A DNA stretch of 52,257 nucleotides. Source: an uncultured Chromatiaceae bacterium (GTDB taxonomy: Bacteria; Pseudomonadota; Gammaproteobacteria; Enterobacterales; Alteromonadaceae). The stretch lies in contig CAMLRA010000014.1 of the NCBI GenBank assembly GCA_946482325.1, forward strand, positions 1-52,257. The letters are read 5' to 3'. The notes below the pieces were generated by a model, which made no database searches, had not been told where the DNA came from, and worked only from the letters and a program-made list of their open reading frames with translations. This document shows, one piece after another, positions 1-10,012 of this stretch. The first letter of the stretch is position 1, and the number at the start of each line of letters is the position of its first letter. A program made the position numbers and the translations under genes.

Positions 1-1
1 A

Positions 2-799
2 CGTACAGGTTTAGTCAAATTGGCAGCGCAGCAGGCCGGTGATCATATTCTGTTAACTATCCAGGATGATGGCGCCGGGATGGATCCGGAAAAACTCAAA
101 TCCATTGCAATCAAACGGGGTGTACTTGACCCTGACGCGGCCGCAAGGATGTCTGACACTGAAGCATTTAATCTGATTTTTGCGCCTGGATTTTCCACCA
201 AAGAGCAAATTTCAGACATTTCAGGGCGCGGCGTCGGGATGGACGTGGTGAAAACCAAGATCAACCAGCTCAATGGTACTGTGCATATTCACTCGAAGTT
301 AGGTCAGGGCACCTTACTTGAGATTAAAGTGCCGTTGACCCTGGCGATCCTGCCAACACTGATGGTCGTGGTCGGCAAACAGCCATTTGCACTGCCGCTT
401 GCAACGGTTAACGAAATTTTCCACCTCGACTTGTCGAAAACCAATATTGTCGATGGACAGCTCACTATCGTTGTGCGCAACAAAGCAATCCCGTTGTTTT
501 ATTTACAACACTGGCTGGTCAAAGGTGCCGACAAAAAGCTACGGCGGGAACAGGGCCATGTAGTCATAGTTCAGATTGGTACCCAACAGGTTGGTTTTGT
601 GGTGGACTCGCTGATTGGCCAGGAAGAAGTTGTGATCAAGCCGCTTGATGCGCTGTTGCAAGGGACTCCGGGTATGGCTGGCGCGACTATTACTTCAGAC
701 GGCAGCATTGCACTGATCCTGGATGTACCGAACTTGCTGAAGCATTACGCCAAAAAATCGAAGATTAAATTCGACCGCTTTAATAACTTAGTGTCATAG
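2..799 (+). CDS. cheA: CheA chemotaxis histidine kinase, C-terminal part (5' truncated by window edge)
   Basis: This is the C-terminal ~265 residues of the chemotaxis kinase CheA, which phosphorylates CheY and CheB in receptor arrays. The frame is open from base 2, so the gene enters from the left; the internal TTG at 20 is not its start. The visible part holds the end of the HATPase domain, with the ATP-lid motifs DDGAGMD and [10 protein letters not shown]. It is followed by a CheW-like regulatory domain that begins near [17 protein letters not shown] and binds CheW and receptors. The P1 phosphotransfer and dimerisation domains lie outside the window. The gene ends 11 bases before cheB, in the same operon. 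Identification is very secure. Confidence 0.95.
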   Translation, partial: RTGLVKLAAQQAGDHILLTIQDDGAGMDPEKLKSIAIKRGVLDPDAAARMSDTEAFNLIFAPGFSTKEQISDISGRGVGMDVVKTKINQLNGTVHIHSKLGQGTLLEIKVPLTLAILPTLMVVVGKQPFALPLATVNEIFHLDLSKTNIVDGQLTIVVRNKAIPLFYLQHWLVKGADKKLRREQGHVVIVQIGTQQVGFVVDSLIGQEEVVIKPLDALLQGTPGMAGATITSDGSIALILDVPNLLKHYAKKSKIKFDRFNNLVS

Positions 800-810
800 G
801 AGCAAACTCT

Positions 811-1956
811 ATGGCAATCAGAGTATTAGTCGTGGACGATTCGAGTTTTTTCCGTCGCCGGTTGGCTGAAATTATCGCGGCGGATCCGGAGATGGTTGTA
901 GCGGGTACAGCGAATAATGGCCGGGAAGCGATAGAAAAAGCTGCTGAACTGAAGCCGGATGTTATCACCATGGATGTTGAAATGCCGGTAATGGACGGCA
1001 TTCAGGCGGTCAGAGAAATCCTCAAAGTCCAGCGCACGCCAATCCTGATGTTCTCGTCTTTGACACATAATGGTGCCAAAGCAACACTGGATGCGCTGGA
1101 AGCCGGAGCAACTGATTTCCTGCCAAAGAAATTTGAAGACATAGCCCGGGATAAAGCAGACGCTATAGATTTATTGCGCCAGCGCATTAAAGCTGTTGCC
1201 CGGCGCAGAAGTGTTGCCAAAGTGCCGTCTGCTCCTTTAGCCGCGCCGGCTGCGCCAGCGCGCCCGGTGGCACCACCTATTGCGCGCACACCGGCAAGCC
1301 GGGCAGAGTTGCTTCGCACTGTCGAGCGGCTCGATTCTACTGAAAACCATGAACGGCCGTTTAAAGTTTCCGGAAAGTCCTACCGTCTGGTTGCGATCGG
1401 CACCTCGACCGGTGGACCTGTAGCCTTACAGACCATTATTACAGCCTTGCCGGCAAATTTTCCGTTGCCGATATTGTTAGTGCAGCACATGCCTGCGGCA
1501 TTTACCGGTGCTTTTGCGGCCCGCCTTAATACTCTGGCAAAAATCGAAGTCAAAGAAGCCGCAGACGGCGATTTGTTGCGCCCGGGTGTTGCTTATCTGG
1601 CGCCGGGCGGCAAACAAATGCTGTTAGAAGGCACTGATGCGCATTGCAAAATCCGCATTAAAGAAGATGACTCTCCGCGTATTACATTTAAACCCAGCGT
1701 TGATATTACTTTTGGTAGTGCAGCCAAAGTGTTTCAGGACAAAGTGCTGGCAATTGTTTTGACTGGCATGGGTTCCGATGGTCGTGATGGTGCCCGTTTG
1801 TTAAAACAATTTGGTTCTAAGATTTGGGCGCAAGATGAAGCCAGTAGTGTTGTCTACGGCATGCCTCAGGCAGTAACGGCTGCAGGCCTGACTGAGGTTG
1901 AAGTAAGTTTGGCAGATGTAGCCAGCAAAATGCAGGCGGAAGTCGGACATGGATAG
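811..1956 (+). CDS. cheB: CheB chemotaxis response regulator / protein-glutamate methylesterase
   Basis: CheB removes methyl groups from receptor glutamates (and deamidates glutamines) during adaptation, and is switched on by phosphotransfer from CheA. The 381-residue protein has an N-terminal receiver domain (residues 1-125), with acidic D9/D10 and phospho-acceptor D55 in [10 protein letters not shown] Pro/Ala-rich linker (about 135-180) leads to the C-terminal esterase domain. The catalytic triad is visible as S199 in GTSTGGP, H226 in VQHMP and D323 in [10 protein letters not shown]. Length is normal for the family. The SD-like AGGAGCAAACT precedes the ATG, and the 3' end overlaps motC by 8 bases, which suggests translational coupling. 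Confidence 0.97.
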   Translation: MAIRVLVVDDSSFFRRRLAEIIAADPEMVVAGTANNGREAIEKAAELKPDVITMDVEMPVMDGIQAVREILKVQRTPILMFSSLTHNGAKATLDALEAGATDFLPKKFEDIARDKADAIDLLRQRIKAVARRRSVAKVPSAPLAAPAAPARPVAPPIARTPASRAELLRTVERLDSTENHERPFKVSGKSYRLVAIGTSTGGPVALQTIITALPANFPLPILLVQHMPAAFTGAFAARLNTLAKIEVKEAADGDLLRPGVAYLAPGGKQMLLEGTDAHCKIRIKEDDSPRITFKPSVDITFGSAAKVFQDKVLAIVLTGMGSDGRDGARLLKQFGSKIWAQDEASSVVYGMPQAVTAAGLTEVEVSLADVASKMQAEVGHG

Positions 1957-2692
1957 ACTGGCAATTCTTGGTCTGACACTGGGGTTGTTTACCATTGCCA
2001 GCGGTTTTACCCTGCATGGTGGCCACCTTAGCACTTTGCTTGATTTGCCTGCCTTTGTGATAGTGATTGGCGGTACCTTAGGTGCCGTCTTGTTCCAAAC
2101 GCCATTACCACAATTTACAGTGGGCGTAAAAATGCTTGCATGGGTATTTAAAGCGCAATACGTACCACTAAACGCGACGGTTGAGCGGTTGATTAATTGG
2201 GGCACTGCAGCAAGGACCAATGGTTTTTTGTCGCTGGAGGCTGAAGCGTTACAGGAGACTGACCCATTTCTGCACAACGCGTTGAATTTGTTAGTTGACG
2301 GGATTGAACCTGCCATTATCCAGGACGCACTTGATGCCGAGTTGACCCTCGAACGTGAACGGTTATTACGCAGTGCGCGCATTTACGAAGCGATGGGCGG
2401 TTACAGTCCGACAATCGGCATTATTGGTGCAGTACTCGGTCTTATTCAGGCGATGCAAAATATCAATAATCCGGAGCTGCTCGGCAGTGGTATCGCCACC
2501 GCTTTTGTTGCAACGATTTATGGGGTTGGTTTTGCCAACCTGATATTTATTCCGATTGCGAATAAATTAAAAGCCGTGGTTGTACAGCGCTGTTTGTATC
2601 AGGAACTGATAGTCGAAGGTGTCGTCTCGATCGCAAATGGTGAAAATCCGCGGGTGATCGAGCGAAAACTCGCGGCTTACCGGGTGAGCTGA
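1949..2692 (+). CDS. motC: MotC-type flagellar motor stator protein (MotA/TolQ/ExbB family)
   Basis: This is the proton-channel stator subunit that drives flagellar rotation together with the MotB-type partner encoded next. The 247-residue protein has the MotA pattern: two N-terminal membrane segments (about 1-20 and 30-50), a cytoplasmic loop with the charged stretch [21 protein letters not shown], and two C-terminal segments in the family block [18 protein letters not shown] and [18 protein letters not shown]. Its place behind cheB and before motD matches MotC of polar-flagellated gammaproteobacteria rather than MotA, which is normally encoded elsewhere. MotCD is a second stator set in Pseudomonas; whether this genome also has MotAB cannot be seen here. 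Confidence 0.9.
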   Translation: MDRLAILGLTLGLFTIASGFTLHGGHLSTLLDLPAFVIVIGGTLGAVLFQTPLPQFTVGVKMLAWVFKAQYVPLNATVERLINWGTAARTNGFLSLEAEALQETDPFLHNALNLLVDGIEPAIIQDALDAELTLERERLLRSARIYEAMGGYSPTIGIIGAVLGLIQAMQNINNPELLGSGIATAFVATIYGVGFANLIFIPIANKLKAVVVQRCLYQELIVEGVVSIANGENPRVIERKLAAYRVS

Positions 2693-2693
2693 G

Positions 2694-3695
2694 ATGTATC
2701 GCCATCGGGTACGTCATCAGGAGAATGAGCAAGAGCCACTGGATCGTTGGCTAGTGTCATACGCCGATTACGTCACTCTGATGTTTGCTTTATTTGTGGT
2801 GTTGTACTCCATCGCTATCCACAAAGAAGAACAATATAAAACTATCTCAGAAACTTTGTCGCAAGTCTTTGATAAACCAGTGGATAAGCAAACAGGCGTG
2901 ACAGGTGAAGCTGTACTGACCGACAATCAACCGCGAAGCGACTACCAACAATTTGGTGCTTCATTGGAAGTACCGAGTGGCCCTGAGATTGTGGCGGATG
3001 CGAAAGAGCAGCCGGTACTGGAAAAGCCACAGTTTGGAAATCCGCTGGTTTCATTGCAGCAACAGCTGACTCAGTCATTAGCGAATCTGATCGAAAAAGG
3101 CGTGGCTAAAGTTGAGTCCGATGAGGACTGGCTGACGATACAACTCAACAGTGGTTTGTTATTTCCAAGTGGCAGCGGTTCACCAATTGCCTCCGCTGAC
3201 ATAGTTCTGAAAGAAATAGTCACTTTACTGAACCAGACCAACAATGTGATCCGGGTCAGAGGCTACACTGACAATGAAGCTATTCACAATGAGATCTTCG
3301 ATTCGAATTGGGAATTGTCTATGGCCAGAGCCATGGCAGTTCTGAGACGTTTACAGGCGTTAGGTGTCAATCCGGAGCGAATGGCTGCCGAAGGCTATGG
3401 TCAATATTCTCCTTTTGCGGATAACAGTACTTCGGCGGGTCGTACTGAAAATCGGAAGGTCGTGATTGCTGTTTCCAAGTTATCGGCACAGGTACCTGAA
3501 GTTGCCGACGCGCAACAGACGGCAAGGCCGCAGGCGCTTGAGCAGCAGGGTGAACCATTACAGACTCCAGCGCCGGAGAATGTTGAAGTGTCGGCGGATG
3601 GCACTATTAAAGTGATTCGATTGCCACATGGTGGTATTAAAATTACATCGGCAGCGGATAAAACAGCGCCGGTGCAGCAGAAGCGGGATAATTGA
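2694..3695 (+). CDS. motD: MotD-type flagellar motor stator protein (MotB family, OmpA-like domain)
   Basis: This is the MotB-type stator subunit, which anchors the stator to peptidoglycan and carries the proton-binding aspartate. The single N-terminal membrane segment WLVSYADYVTLMFALFVVLY holds the conserved Asp at residue 25. A periplasmic linker leads to an OmpA-like peptidoglycan-binding domain at about residues 145-265, including IRVRGYTDNE and AEGYGQYSPFADN. Downstream of that domain is a poorly conserved Pro/Gln-rich tail to residue 333, longer than in short MotB proteins. The ATG starts one base after the motC stop, and the stop is one base before the probable parC TTG. Confidence 0.92.
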   Translation: MYRHRVRHQENEQEPLDRWLVSYADYVTLMFALFVVLYSIAIHKEEQYKTISETLSQVFDKPVDKQTGVTGEAVLTDNQPRSDYQQFGASLEVPSGPEIVADAKEQPVLEKPQFGNPLVSLQQQLTQSLANLIEKGVAKVESDEDWLTIQLNSGLLFPSGSGSPIASADIVLKEIVTLLNQTNNVIRVRGYTDNEAIHNEIFDSNWELSMARAMAVLRRLQALGVNPERMAAEGYGQYSPFADNSTSAGRTENRKVVIAVSKLSAQVPEVADAQQTARPQALEQQGEPLQTPAPENVEVSADGTIKVIRLPHGGIKITSAADKTAPVQQKRDN

Positions 3696-3696
3696 A

Positions 3697-4485
3697 TTGG
3701 TAGTCTGGACTATTGCAAATCAGAAGGGCGGCGTAGGCAAAACCACGTCGACTGTGACATTAGGCGCCTTATTGGCTGGCCGTGGATCCCGTGTGTTACT
3801 GATAGATACCGATCCGCATGCGTCATTGACCTACTATTTTGGTATTGATGCGGAAGAGCTGGAAAACAGTGTTTACGACATTTTTATTCGTGGTAAAGAC
3901 ATAACCAAAGAAGAGATCCTGCAGTCTTTATGTCCCAGCGGTGTCGATAATCTGGATATTTTACCTTCTTCAATGGCGCTGGCCACTTTAGACCGCTCCT
4001 TGGGTGACAAAGGCGGAATGGGGCTTATTCTGAAGAAGGCGCTGGCAAAGATTGCCGATGAATATGATTACGTGCTGATTGACTGTCCACCTGTGATCGG
4101 GGTGCTGATGGTGAATGCAATGGCAGCCTGCAACCGGATTTTAATTCCGGTGCAAACTGAGTTTCTTGCACTCAAGGGGCTGGATCGGATGTTGGCCACA
4201 ATGCAGCTGATGCAGTCACCCTCACAGCCGGCTTATGATTTCACCATTGTGCCGACCATGTATGACAAAAGAACAAAAGCATCGTTGGAAGCATATAAAG
4301 AGCTCAAAGCGAAGTATGGTGATTTAGTCTGGTCGGCAGTCATTCCAATCGACACGAAAATGCGCGACGCCAGTCTGGCGCAGACGCCGCCTCCGGTTTA
4401 TGCACCGAAATCCCGCGGCGTCTTTGCCTACAATACTTTGTTGACCTATTTACTCCAGTTAAATCAGGAGTCTGCGCATGAGTGA
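3697..4485 (+). CDS. parC: ParC-like ParA-family ATPase for polar chemotaxis array positioning
   Basis: This is a ParA/MinD-type ATPase. Homologues at this exact place in Vibrio and Pseudomonas chemotaxis operons position chemosensory arrays at the cell pole. The deviant Walker A motif KGGVGKTT is at the N terminus, followed by DTDPHASLT (Walker A') and LIDCPPVIGVL (Walker B). I chose the TTG at 3697, one base after the motD stop, because it gives the usual family N terminus with the P-loop about ten residues in. A longer frame from ATG 3628 would overlap motD by 68 bases and add 23 residues not expected for the family. The start is therefore inferred. The 3' end overlaps parP by 8 bases. Confidence 0.88.
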   Translation: MVVWTIANQKGGVGKTTSTVTLGALLAGRGSRVLLIDTDPHASLTYYFGIDAEELENSVYDIFIRGKDITKEEILQSLCPSGVDNLDILPSSMALATLDRSLGDKGGMGLILKKALAKIADEYDYVLIDCPPVIGVLMVNAMAACNRILIPVQTEFLALKGLDRMLATMQLMQSPSQPAYDFTIVPTMYDKRTKASLEAYKELKAKYGDLVWSAVIPIDTKMRDASLAQTPPPVYAPKSRGVFAYNTLLTYLLQLNQESAHE

Positions 4486-5233
4486 TCTGTTCGCCAGCCG
4501 CAAGGTGATGCGCAGTTATCTGAATGCCTTACTGACCGAAGAGCAGGAACCGGCACCGGTTACTGCGCAGAAGCAGCAGCTGAATAAGCTGCTTGCCGAT
4601 GTTAAACCCACCACAGAAATTCCGGCAGCTAAAGTCGTGGTGAAACCTGCAGCTGCGTCGGAACCTGTCCAGACGAAACCGGTCGCGCCGGTCGCCGCAA
4701 AAGTCGCGCCTGAGCAACCTGTTACCGCGGCTCAACGAGTGGTTACGCCACCACCACCTGCGGCGCCTGTGGTGGAAAAGAGCTATCGGCAGGGCAAGTT
4801 CCAGGCACTGTTTTTTGAAGTCGCCGGTTTAAAAGTCGCATTACCATTAAAAGAACTGGGTGGCATTCATCAAATGGGAACACTGAACACCTTACCAGGC
4901 AAGCCTGATTGGTATAAAGGTGTCATGCTGTACCGTGAGCAGAAGATTAATGTGGTCAATACTGCGATGTGGGTAATGCCAGAAAAATATGACCAATCAC
5001 TGGCAGAAAAGCTAAACTATCAATATGTTATTATGCTTGGTAAGAGCGCATGGGGTCTTGCCTGCGAAACACTGGTCAATACGGTTTCACTTGAACAAGA
5101 TGACGTGAAATGGCGGTCCTCCGAAGGCAAGCGCCCTTGGCTCGCCGGATTAATTAAGCAGCATATGTGTGCGTTGTTAGATGTTGACGCCCTGATTGCC
5201 CTGTTGGCAAAAGGTGCAGCGAGTTCTGACTGA
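4478..5233 (+). CDS. parP: ParP-like CheW-domain protein of polar chemotaxis arrays
   Basis: The 251-residue protein has a low-complexity Pro/Ala/Val/Lys-rich N-terminal half (about residues 25-105) and a C-terminal CheW-like domain (about 110-245), starting near GKFQALFFEVAGLKVALPL. In Vibrio, ParP uses such a domain to bind CheA and receptors while interacting with ParC, which retains arrays at the pole. Gene position between parC and cheW is the main support for ParP rather than a second plain CheW. The conserved CheW-like residues can be seen (LPGKPDWYKGVM, INVVNTA), but the fold is more divergent than in the cheW that follows. Confidence 0.85.
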   Translation: MSDLFASRKVMRSYLNALLTEEQEPAPVTAQKQQLNKLLADVKPTTEIPAAKVVVKPAAASEPVQTKPVAPVAAKVAPEQPVTAAQRVVTPPPPAAPVVEKSYRQGKFQALFFEVAGLKVALPLKELGGIHQMGTLNTLPGKPDWYKGVMLYREQKINVVNTAMWVMPEKYDQSLAEKLNYQYVIMLGKSAWGLACETLVNTVSLEQDDVKWRSSEGKRPWLAGLIKQHMCALLDVDALIALLAKGAASSD

Positions 5234-5266
5234 ACGCTGAGAATGAATCAGGTAGAGGAGCGTTAA

Positions 5267-5761
5267 ATGAGTAATTTACTGGCCCAGTCCGGCAAAGGCA
5301 AAGAAAGCAATGATCAGGTTCTGCAATGGGTGACCTTTAAGCTACAAGAAGAGACCTATGGCATCAATGTAATGCAGGTACAGGAAGTCTTGCGTTATAC
5401 CGACATCGCACCAGTGCCGGGTGCTCCGATGTATGTTCTGGGCATTATCAATCTTCGGGGGAACGTCGTGACAGTGATCGACACCAGAGCCCGTTTTGGT
5501 TTGCCTCCTTCAGACGTTACTGAAAATAGCCGCATCGTCATTATTGAAGCGGATAAACAGGTGATTGGTATTCTGGTCGACAGCGTTGCTGAAGTGGTCT
5601 ATCTGCGTGCGTCCGAAATAGATACTGCGCCGAATGTTGGCACTGACGAAAGCGCCAAGTTTATCCAAGGGGTGTCCAACCGCGATGGCGAATTATTGAT
5701 TCTGGTTGATTTGAACAAACTACTCACTGATGAAGAGTGGGAAGAAATTACCAGTATCTGA
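5267..5761 (+). CDS. cheW: CheW chemotaxis coupling protein
   Basis: CheW is the adaptor that links chemoreceptors to CheA in the array. The 164-residue protein is one CheW domain of usual length, with the family signatures EETYGINVMQVQEVLRY, PGAPMYVLGIINLRGNVV and GILVDSVAEVV. A good ribosome binding site, GAGGAG, lies 7 bases before the ATG. There is a 33-base gap after parP. The stop at 5759-5761 overlaps or abuts the next gene, depending on that gene's start. Confidence 0.96.
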   Translation: MSNLLAQSGKGKESNDQVLQWVTFKLQEETYGINVMQVQEVLRYTDIAPVPGAPMYVLGIINLRGNVVTVIDTRARFGLPPSDVTENSRIVIIEADKQVIGILVDSVAEVVYLRASEIDTAPNVGTDESAKFIQGVSNRDGELLILVDLNKLLTDEEWEEITSI

Positions 5762-6215
5762 TGGTTATCCTGTGACATTGTCTTTCGAATTACTTGTGTT
5801 GCTCACGGTACCGGCAGCTTGTGTGCTGCTGGTCATCTTTGTGCTGTGGCAACACAAAATTCAGCGCGAAGAGCGGATTGCGCAAAGCCTGCAACTTCAA
5901 CTTACATTGGATCAACTCCGGTTGTTGAATGCTGAAATAGAAGAAATCAGAGCTGGTTTTATTGGTATCGGACAACGGGTGATTGCACTAGAACAACAAC
6001 AGCAGTCATTGAGCGGTCAGCTGGCTGATGTCATCGAAAACCAGCTTCAGCTTGCAGAGCAGCAGCAGAAAGTCGACATGTTTGATCCGGATTCCAAGCT
6101 GTACAACAGGGCCATGAAAATGGTTCAGCTGGGTGCTCCGCTAGAAGAGGTTATGCGAGAGTGTGAATTGCCGCGAGCCGAAGCCGAATTGCTGTACAAC
6201 CTGCACAAAACTTAA
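5730..6215 (+). CDS. DUF2802 family membrane-anchored protein, end of chemotaxis operon
   Basis: A small protein with one N-terminal membrane segment (FELLVLLTVPAACVLLVIFV) and a Gln/Glu-rich coiled-coil region (about residues 45-120). The C-terminal segment (about 130-160) contains MKMVQLGAPLEEVMREC and looks like a helix-turn-helix-type tail. Genes of this DUF2802 type follow cheW in Pseudomonas and Vibrio chemotaxis operons; the function is not established. Two starts are possible: ATG 5730, overlapping cheW by 32 bases, or GTG 5772, which lies 10 bases after the cheW stop and starts just before the membrane segment. Neither has a strong ribosome binding site, so the first 14 residues are uncertain. 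Confidence 0.8.
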   Translation: MKSGKKLPVSDGYPVTLSFELLVLLTVPAACVLLVIFVLWQHKIQREERIAQSLQLQLTLDQLRLLNAEIEEIRAGFIGIGQRVIALEQQQQSLSGQLADVIENQLQLAEQQQKVDMFDPDSKLYNRAMKMVQLGAPLEEVMRECELPRAEAELLYNLHKT

Positions 6216-6356
6216 GTTGGTGGCAATTTTATAACCTGTTGCTCATTTGTTGCTATTTATTAACTGATTTTTGCTACTCTTTCCGCTAATCCTTCAACTC
6301 CTCAGTAAGCGCCCCTATGCGCAGCGCCTCAGTTTTGTTAAGCTAAATGCCATTTT

Positions 6357-6365
6357 TGGTATGAT
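6357..6365 (+). promoter_or_regulatory. Possible extended -10 promoter upstream of wecB
   Basis: TGGTATGAT fits an extended -10 element (TGnTATAAT, one mismatch). A weak -35-like TTGTTA at 6335-6340 has a 19-base spacer. Transcription would start near 6372, only about 11 bases before the wecB ATG, so the leader would be very short. The position between the chemotaxis operon and the polysaccharide locus is right, but the leader length keeps confidence low. Confidence 0.35.
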
Positions 6366-6382
6366 CACAATGGAATCCGCTG

Positions 6383-7537
6383 ATGATTAAAGTCCTGAGT
6401 GTCTTTGGTACCCGCCCTGAAGCCATAAAAATGGCACCACTGGTCAATTTGTTAAAACAAGATCCGGCAATAGAAAGCCGGGTCTGCGTCACAGGCCAGC
6501 ACCGGGAGATGCTTGACCAAGTGTTGAAACTGTTCAACATAGTGCCAGAGTATGATTTAGCTATCATGAAAGCGGGTCAGGACTTATATGACGTAGCCAC
6601 CAGTATTCTGTTGAATATCAAGCCTGTCTTGCGTGACTTCCAACCTGATATCGTGCTGGTTCACGGTGATACCAGTACTACTTTTGCTGCTGCACTTGCG
6701 TGCTATTACGAGAAAATAGCGGTTGGCCATGTTGAAGCGGGGCTGCGGACCGGTAACATTTACAGCCCTTGGCCGGAAGAAGCAAATCGGCGGCTGACCG
6801 GTGCTATTACCACACTGCATTTTGCTCCTACGGCGACATCCCGTGATAATTTGCTGCGTGAAAACACTGATCCTGCGCAAATCGAAGTCACAGGTAATAC
6901 GGTGATTGATGCACTGCATCAGGTTGTGGCAAAAATTGATGCGGATCATGCGTTGAGTCAGCAGTTTGCCAGCCAGTTCCCCTATGGCCAGGACGGCCGC
7001 AGATTAATACTGGTAACCGGCCATCGCCGCGAAAGTTTTGGTGCCGGTTTTGAAAATATCTGTGCTGCATTAAAGTCGATTGCTGAGCAATTCCCTACTT
7101 GTGATGTGGTTTATCCGGTGCACTTGAATCCAAATGTACGTGAACCGGTATACCGTCTGTTGAGCAACAGCCCGAATGTGCATTTAATCGCGCCGCAGGA
7201 CTATCTGCCTTTTGTCTACCTGATGAGCCGTAGTTATCTGGTACTGACTGATTCAGGCGGAATTCAGGAGGAAGCCCCATCCTTGGGCAAACCTGTGCTG
7301 GTGATGCGTGACACTACTGAACGTCCGGAAGCCGTCGCCGCAGGCACGGTCAAACTGGTGGGAACTGATCAGCAGGTGATAGTGTCAGAGGTGCACAAAC
7401 TGATGACTGATCAACATTATTACGACAGCATGAGCTTTGCCCATAACCCATATGGTGACGGTTTAGCTTGCGGCCGTATTGTTGAAAGTATCAAAGCGCA
7501 TTTTCATAACGCCGGAACTCATAGCCAAACGAAGTAA
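6383..7537 (+). CDS. wecB: UDP-N-acetylglucosamine 2-epimerase (non-hydrolysing)
   Basis: It interconverts UDP-GlcNAc and UDP-ManNAc in the cytoplasm. The 384-residue length is normal for WecB/MnaA. Diagnostic motifs are [15 protein letters not shown] at the N terminus, [35 protein letters not shown] and [20 protein letters not shown], the last being the UDP-binding loop of the C-terminal domain. It is the first gene of the polysaccharide locus and sits next to a nucleotide-sugar dehydrogenase, so UDP-ManNAc could be oxidised to UDP-ManNAcA, or used unoxidised as a ManNAc donor. The ATG at 6383 gives the standard N terminus. Confidence 0.95.
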   Translation: MIKVLSVFGTRPEAIKMAPLVNLLKQDPAIESRVCVTGQHREMLDQVLKLFNIVPEYDLAIMKAGQDLYDVATSILLNIKPVLRDFQPDIVLVHGDTSTTFAAALACYYEKIAVGHVEAGLRTGNIYSPWPEEANRRLTGAITTLHFAPTATSRDNLLRENTDPAQIEVTGNTVIDALHQVVAKIDADHALSQQFASQFPYGQDGRRLILVTGHRRESFGAGFENICAALKSIAEQFPTCDVVYPVHLNPNVREPVYRLLSNSPNVHLIAPQDYLPFVYLMSRSYLVLTDSGGIQEEAPSLGKPVLVMRDTTERPEAVAAGTVKLVGTDQQVIVSEVHKLMTDQHYYDSMSFAHNPYGDGLACGRIVESIKAHFHNAGTHSQTK

Positions 7538-7547
7538 AGGAATATCC

Positions 7548-8825
7548 ATGTTGAATTTGTCGGAAGTAAAAATTGGTGTGATTGGCCTAGGCTATGTTGG
7601 ACTACCACTTGCCGTAGAGTTTGGTAAAAAATTCCCGACGGTCGGTTTTGATATTTCAGCAGCACGTATCGATGAGTTAAAGAAGTTCAAAGACCACACT
7701 CTTGAGGTCGATTCTGAAGAATTACGTTCTGCAACACTGCTGACCTATAGCTGTGACAAATCAGAACTGAAAGCCTGTAATTTTTTTATTGTCACAGTGC
7801 CGACCCCAATTGATGAGCATCATCGTCCGGATCTCATTCCATTGATCAAAGCTTCTGAGACATTAGGATCAGTGGTCAAACCGGGCGATATTGTGGTTTA
7901 TGAATCCACTGTTTATCCCGGTGCCACGGAAGAAGACTGTATCCCGGTCATCGAACGTGTATCTGGCTTGAAATTCAACCAGGATTTTTTTGCCGGTTAT
8001 AGTCCGGAGCGAATTAATCCGGGAGATAAACAACATCGTCTGGTCAACATCCGTAAAGTGACCTCTGGCTCCAATGCCGAGGTCGCCGATTTTGTCGATC
8101 AGGTCTATGGCAGCATCATTACAGCCGGAACTTATAAAGCCAGCAGCATTAAAGTTGCTGAAGCGGCAAAAGTCATTGAAAACACGCAGCGAGATTTAAA
8201 CATTGCGTTGATTAATGAACTGGCGGTTATTTTTAATCGTCTTGGCATCGATACCGAAGAAGTTTTGTTAGCCGCAGGTACCAAATGGAACTTCTTGCCG
8301 TTCCGCCCGGGTTTGGTTGGCGGCCATTGTATTGGTGTTGATCCGTATTACTTAACTCATAAAGCACAAGCTGTTGGTTATCACCCAGAAGTGATCCTGG
8401 CTGGACGCCGGATCAACGATAACATGGGGCGTTATGTGGTCTCACAGCTGATTAAGCAAATGATCAAACAGCAAGTCGCAGTATCAGGTGCTCGTGTCCT
8501 GGTGCTGGGTCTAACCTTTAAAGAAAATTGCCCGGATATCCGCAATACAAAAGTAATTGATATCATTAATGAATTATCAGAGTACGGTATTGTGCCTGAC
8601 ATTTATGACCCTTGGGTTGACGTTGAAGAAGCCCAGCATGAATATGGCATCACCCCAGTGCAACAAGCGAAGACCCGCGGCTACGATGCAGTCATTCTGG
8701 CAGTCGCGCATCAGCAATTTAAGGCCTTAGGCGCTGCAGGTATTCGTGCTTTTGGTAAAGAAAATCACGTGTTGTACGACTTGAAATATGTGTTGTCAGC
8801 ACAGGAATCTGATATTCGGCTTTGA
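7548..8825 (+). CDS. tviB: UDP-N-acetylhexosamine 6-dehydrogenase, TviB/WbpO-like
   Basis: An NAD-dependent UDP-sugar dehydrogenase that oxidises C6 of a UDP-HexNAc twice to the uronic acid. It has the Rossmann motif [13 protein letters not shown] near residue 9, the central motifs [10 protein letters not shown] and [11 protein letters not shown], and the catalytic cysteine C261 in [13 protein letters not shown]. The 425-residue form from ATG 7548 is preferred because AAGGAA lies just upstream; the frame extends upstream to 7479 but would overlap wecB. The sequence and the following tviC-like gene favour UDP-GlcNAc to UDP-GlcNAcA (TviB/VipA type) over the ManNAc-specific WecC, which I cannot exclude. 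Confidence 0.9.
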   Translation: MLNLSEVKIGVIGLGYVGLPLAVEFGKKFPTVGFDISAARIDELKKFKDHTLEVDSEELRSATLLTYSCDKSELKACNFFIVTVPTPIDEHHRPDLIPLIKASETLGSVVKPGDIVVYESTVYPGATEEDCIPVIERVSGLKFNQDFFAGYSPERINPGDKQHRLVNIRKVTSGSNAEVADFVDQVYGSIITAGTYKASSIKVAEAAKVIENTQRDLNIALINELAVIFNRLGIDTEEVLLAAGTKWNFLPFRPGLVGGHCIGVDPYYLTHKAQAVGYHPEVILAGRRINDNMGRYVVSQLIKQMIKQQVAVSGARVLVLGLTFKENCPDIRNTKVIDIINELSEYGIVPDIYDPWVDVEEAQHEYGITPVQQAKTRGYDAVILAVAHQQFKALGAAGIRAFGKENHVLYDLKYVLSAQESDIRL

Positions 8826-8834
8826 GAAAAAGAT

Positions 8835-9863
8835 ATGACAAACAGATACCGGCAGGTATGCGAAACACTCAAAGCAAACCCAAAAGTTTGGCTGGTTACT
8901 GGAGTTGCAGGATTTATTGGATCCAATTTACTGGAAGAGTTATTGAAACTTGACCAGCAAGTTGTTGGGCTTGATAACTTCGCAACCGGGCATCAACGTA
9001 ACTTAGACGAAGTAAAGTCCAGCGTGACTGCAGAGCAGTGGCAGCGTTTTCGGTTTATCAATGGTGATATCCGTGAATTCAGCGATTGTCAGCAAGCTGT
9101 GCTCGGCGTTGACTACGTGTTGCATCAGGCTGCGCTAGGTTCAGTGCCGCGTTCAATACATGATCCCATCACCACAAATGCCGCCAATATCACAGGCTTT
9201 CTGAACATGCTGGTGGCAGCGAAGGACGCCGGTGTCAGCAGTTTTACTTATGCGGCTAGCAGTTCGACCTACGGTGACCATCCGGCGTTACCGAAGATTG
9301 AGGAAAATATCGGTAATCCGTTATCGCCATACGCCGTGACTAAGTATGTGAACGAGTTATACGCAGGTGTGTTTGCCAGAACTAATGGTTTTAAATGCAT
9401 CGGCTTACGTTACTTCAATGTCTTTGGTAAACGTCAGGACCCGGACGGCGCTTATGCAGCAGTCATTCCGAAGTGGACAGCTGCTTTGCTGAAGGGGGAA
9501 ACGGTTTTCGTCAACGGCGACGGCGAAACCAGCCGGGATTTTTGTTACATCGATAATACGGTGCAGATGAATATCCTTGCCGCCACCGCACCGGATGACG
9601 CAAAAGACCAGGTTTATAATGTTGCCGTTGGTGATCGCACCACGCTGAACACCTTGTTTGCGGCGATTCGGCAGTCATTATTGGTTGAAGGTGCAACTGT
9701 CGCACAGCAACAACCTGAGTATCGCGATTTCCGGGCTGGCGATGTGCGCCATTCTCAGGCTGACATCAGCAAGGCGAAAACACTGCTTGGTTATGATCCA
9801 AAATTCCGGATTGAGCAGGGCATAGCTGAAGCTATGGGCTGGTATGTAAAGTTCTGTCATTGA
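8835..9863 (+). CDS. tviC: UDP-GlcNAc(A) C4-epimerase, TviC/WbpP-like (extended SDR)
   Basis: It interconverts gluco- and galacto-configured UDP-N-acetylhexosamines or their uronic acids, here most likely UDP-GlcNAcA to UDP-GalNAcA after the TviB-like step. The 342-residue protein has the NAD-binding motif [10 protein letters not shown], preceded by the ~20-residue N-terminal extension typical of WbpP/TviC ([19 protein letters not shown]). Active-site elements are SSSTYGDHP and [11 protein letters not shown] (YxxxK). Further motifs are [20 protein letters not shown] and the cofactor/substrate loop [17 protein letters not shown]. It lies 9 bases after tviB. Confidence 0.92.
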   Translation: MTNRYRQVCETLKANPKVWLVTGVAGFIGSNLLEELLKLDQQVVGLDNFATGHQRNLDEVKSSVTAEQWQRFRFINGDIREFSDCQQAVLGVDYVLHQAALGSVPRSIHDPITTNAANITGFLNMLVAAKDAGVSSFTYAASSSTYGDHPALPKIEENIGNPLSPYAVTKYVNELYAGVFARTNGFKCIGLRYFNVFGKRQDPDGAYAAVIPKWTAALLKGETVFVNGDGETSRDFCYIDNTVQMNILAATAPDDAKDQVYNVAVGDRTTLNTLFAAIRQSLLVEGATVAQQQPEYRDFRAGDVRHSQADISKAKTLLGYDPKFRIEQGIAEAMGWYVKFCH

Positions 9864-10012
9864 AATGTACAGATCGTCATAATCGCCGGCAGTTTTACTC
9901 GTAGTGCTTCGGAACTATAGCTAAAATGCAGCCCCTGAAATACAGATGCATATTATTTACATTCTGAAAGCCGGCATCTTTGCTTAATCTTTAACAATCA
10001 CGGAGCCAGAGA

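Noticed and set aside
1801..2382. 193-codon open frame on the minus strand
   Set aside because: It runs across the cheB/motC junction, opposite two clear genes. It has no family motif and no plausible ribosome binding site. The same holds for other minus-strand frames such as 11178-11759 and 12122-12640.
6216..6382. Intrinsic terminator or JUMPstart/ops element before wecB
   Set aside because: The only inverted repeat (GCGC pairs around 6310-6324) is short and followed by just four T. I found no GGCGGTAG ops sequence here or before 10013.
9864..10012. Promoter before the large export protein
   Set aside because: TAAAAT and TATTAT are present, but no fitting -35 hexamer lies 16-18 bases upstream of either; read-through from tviC is just as likely.
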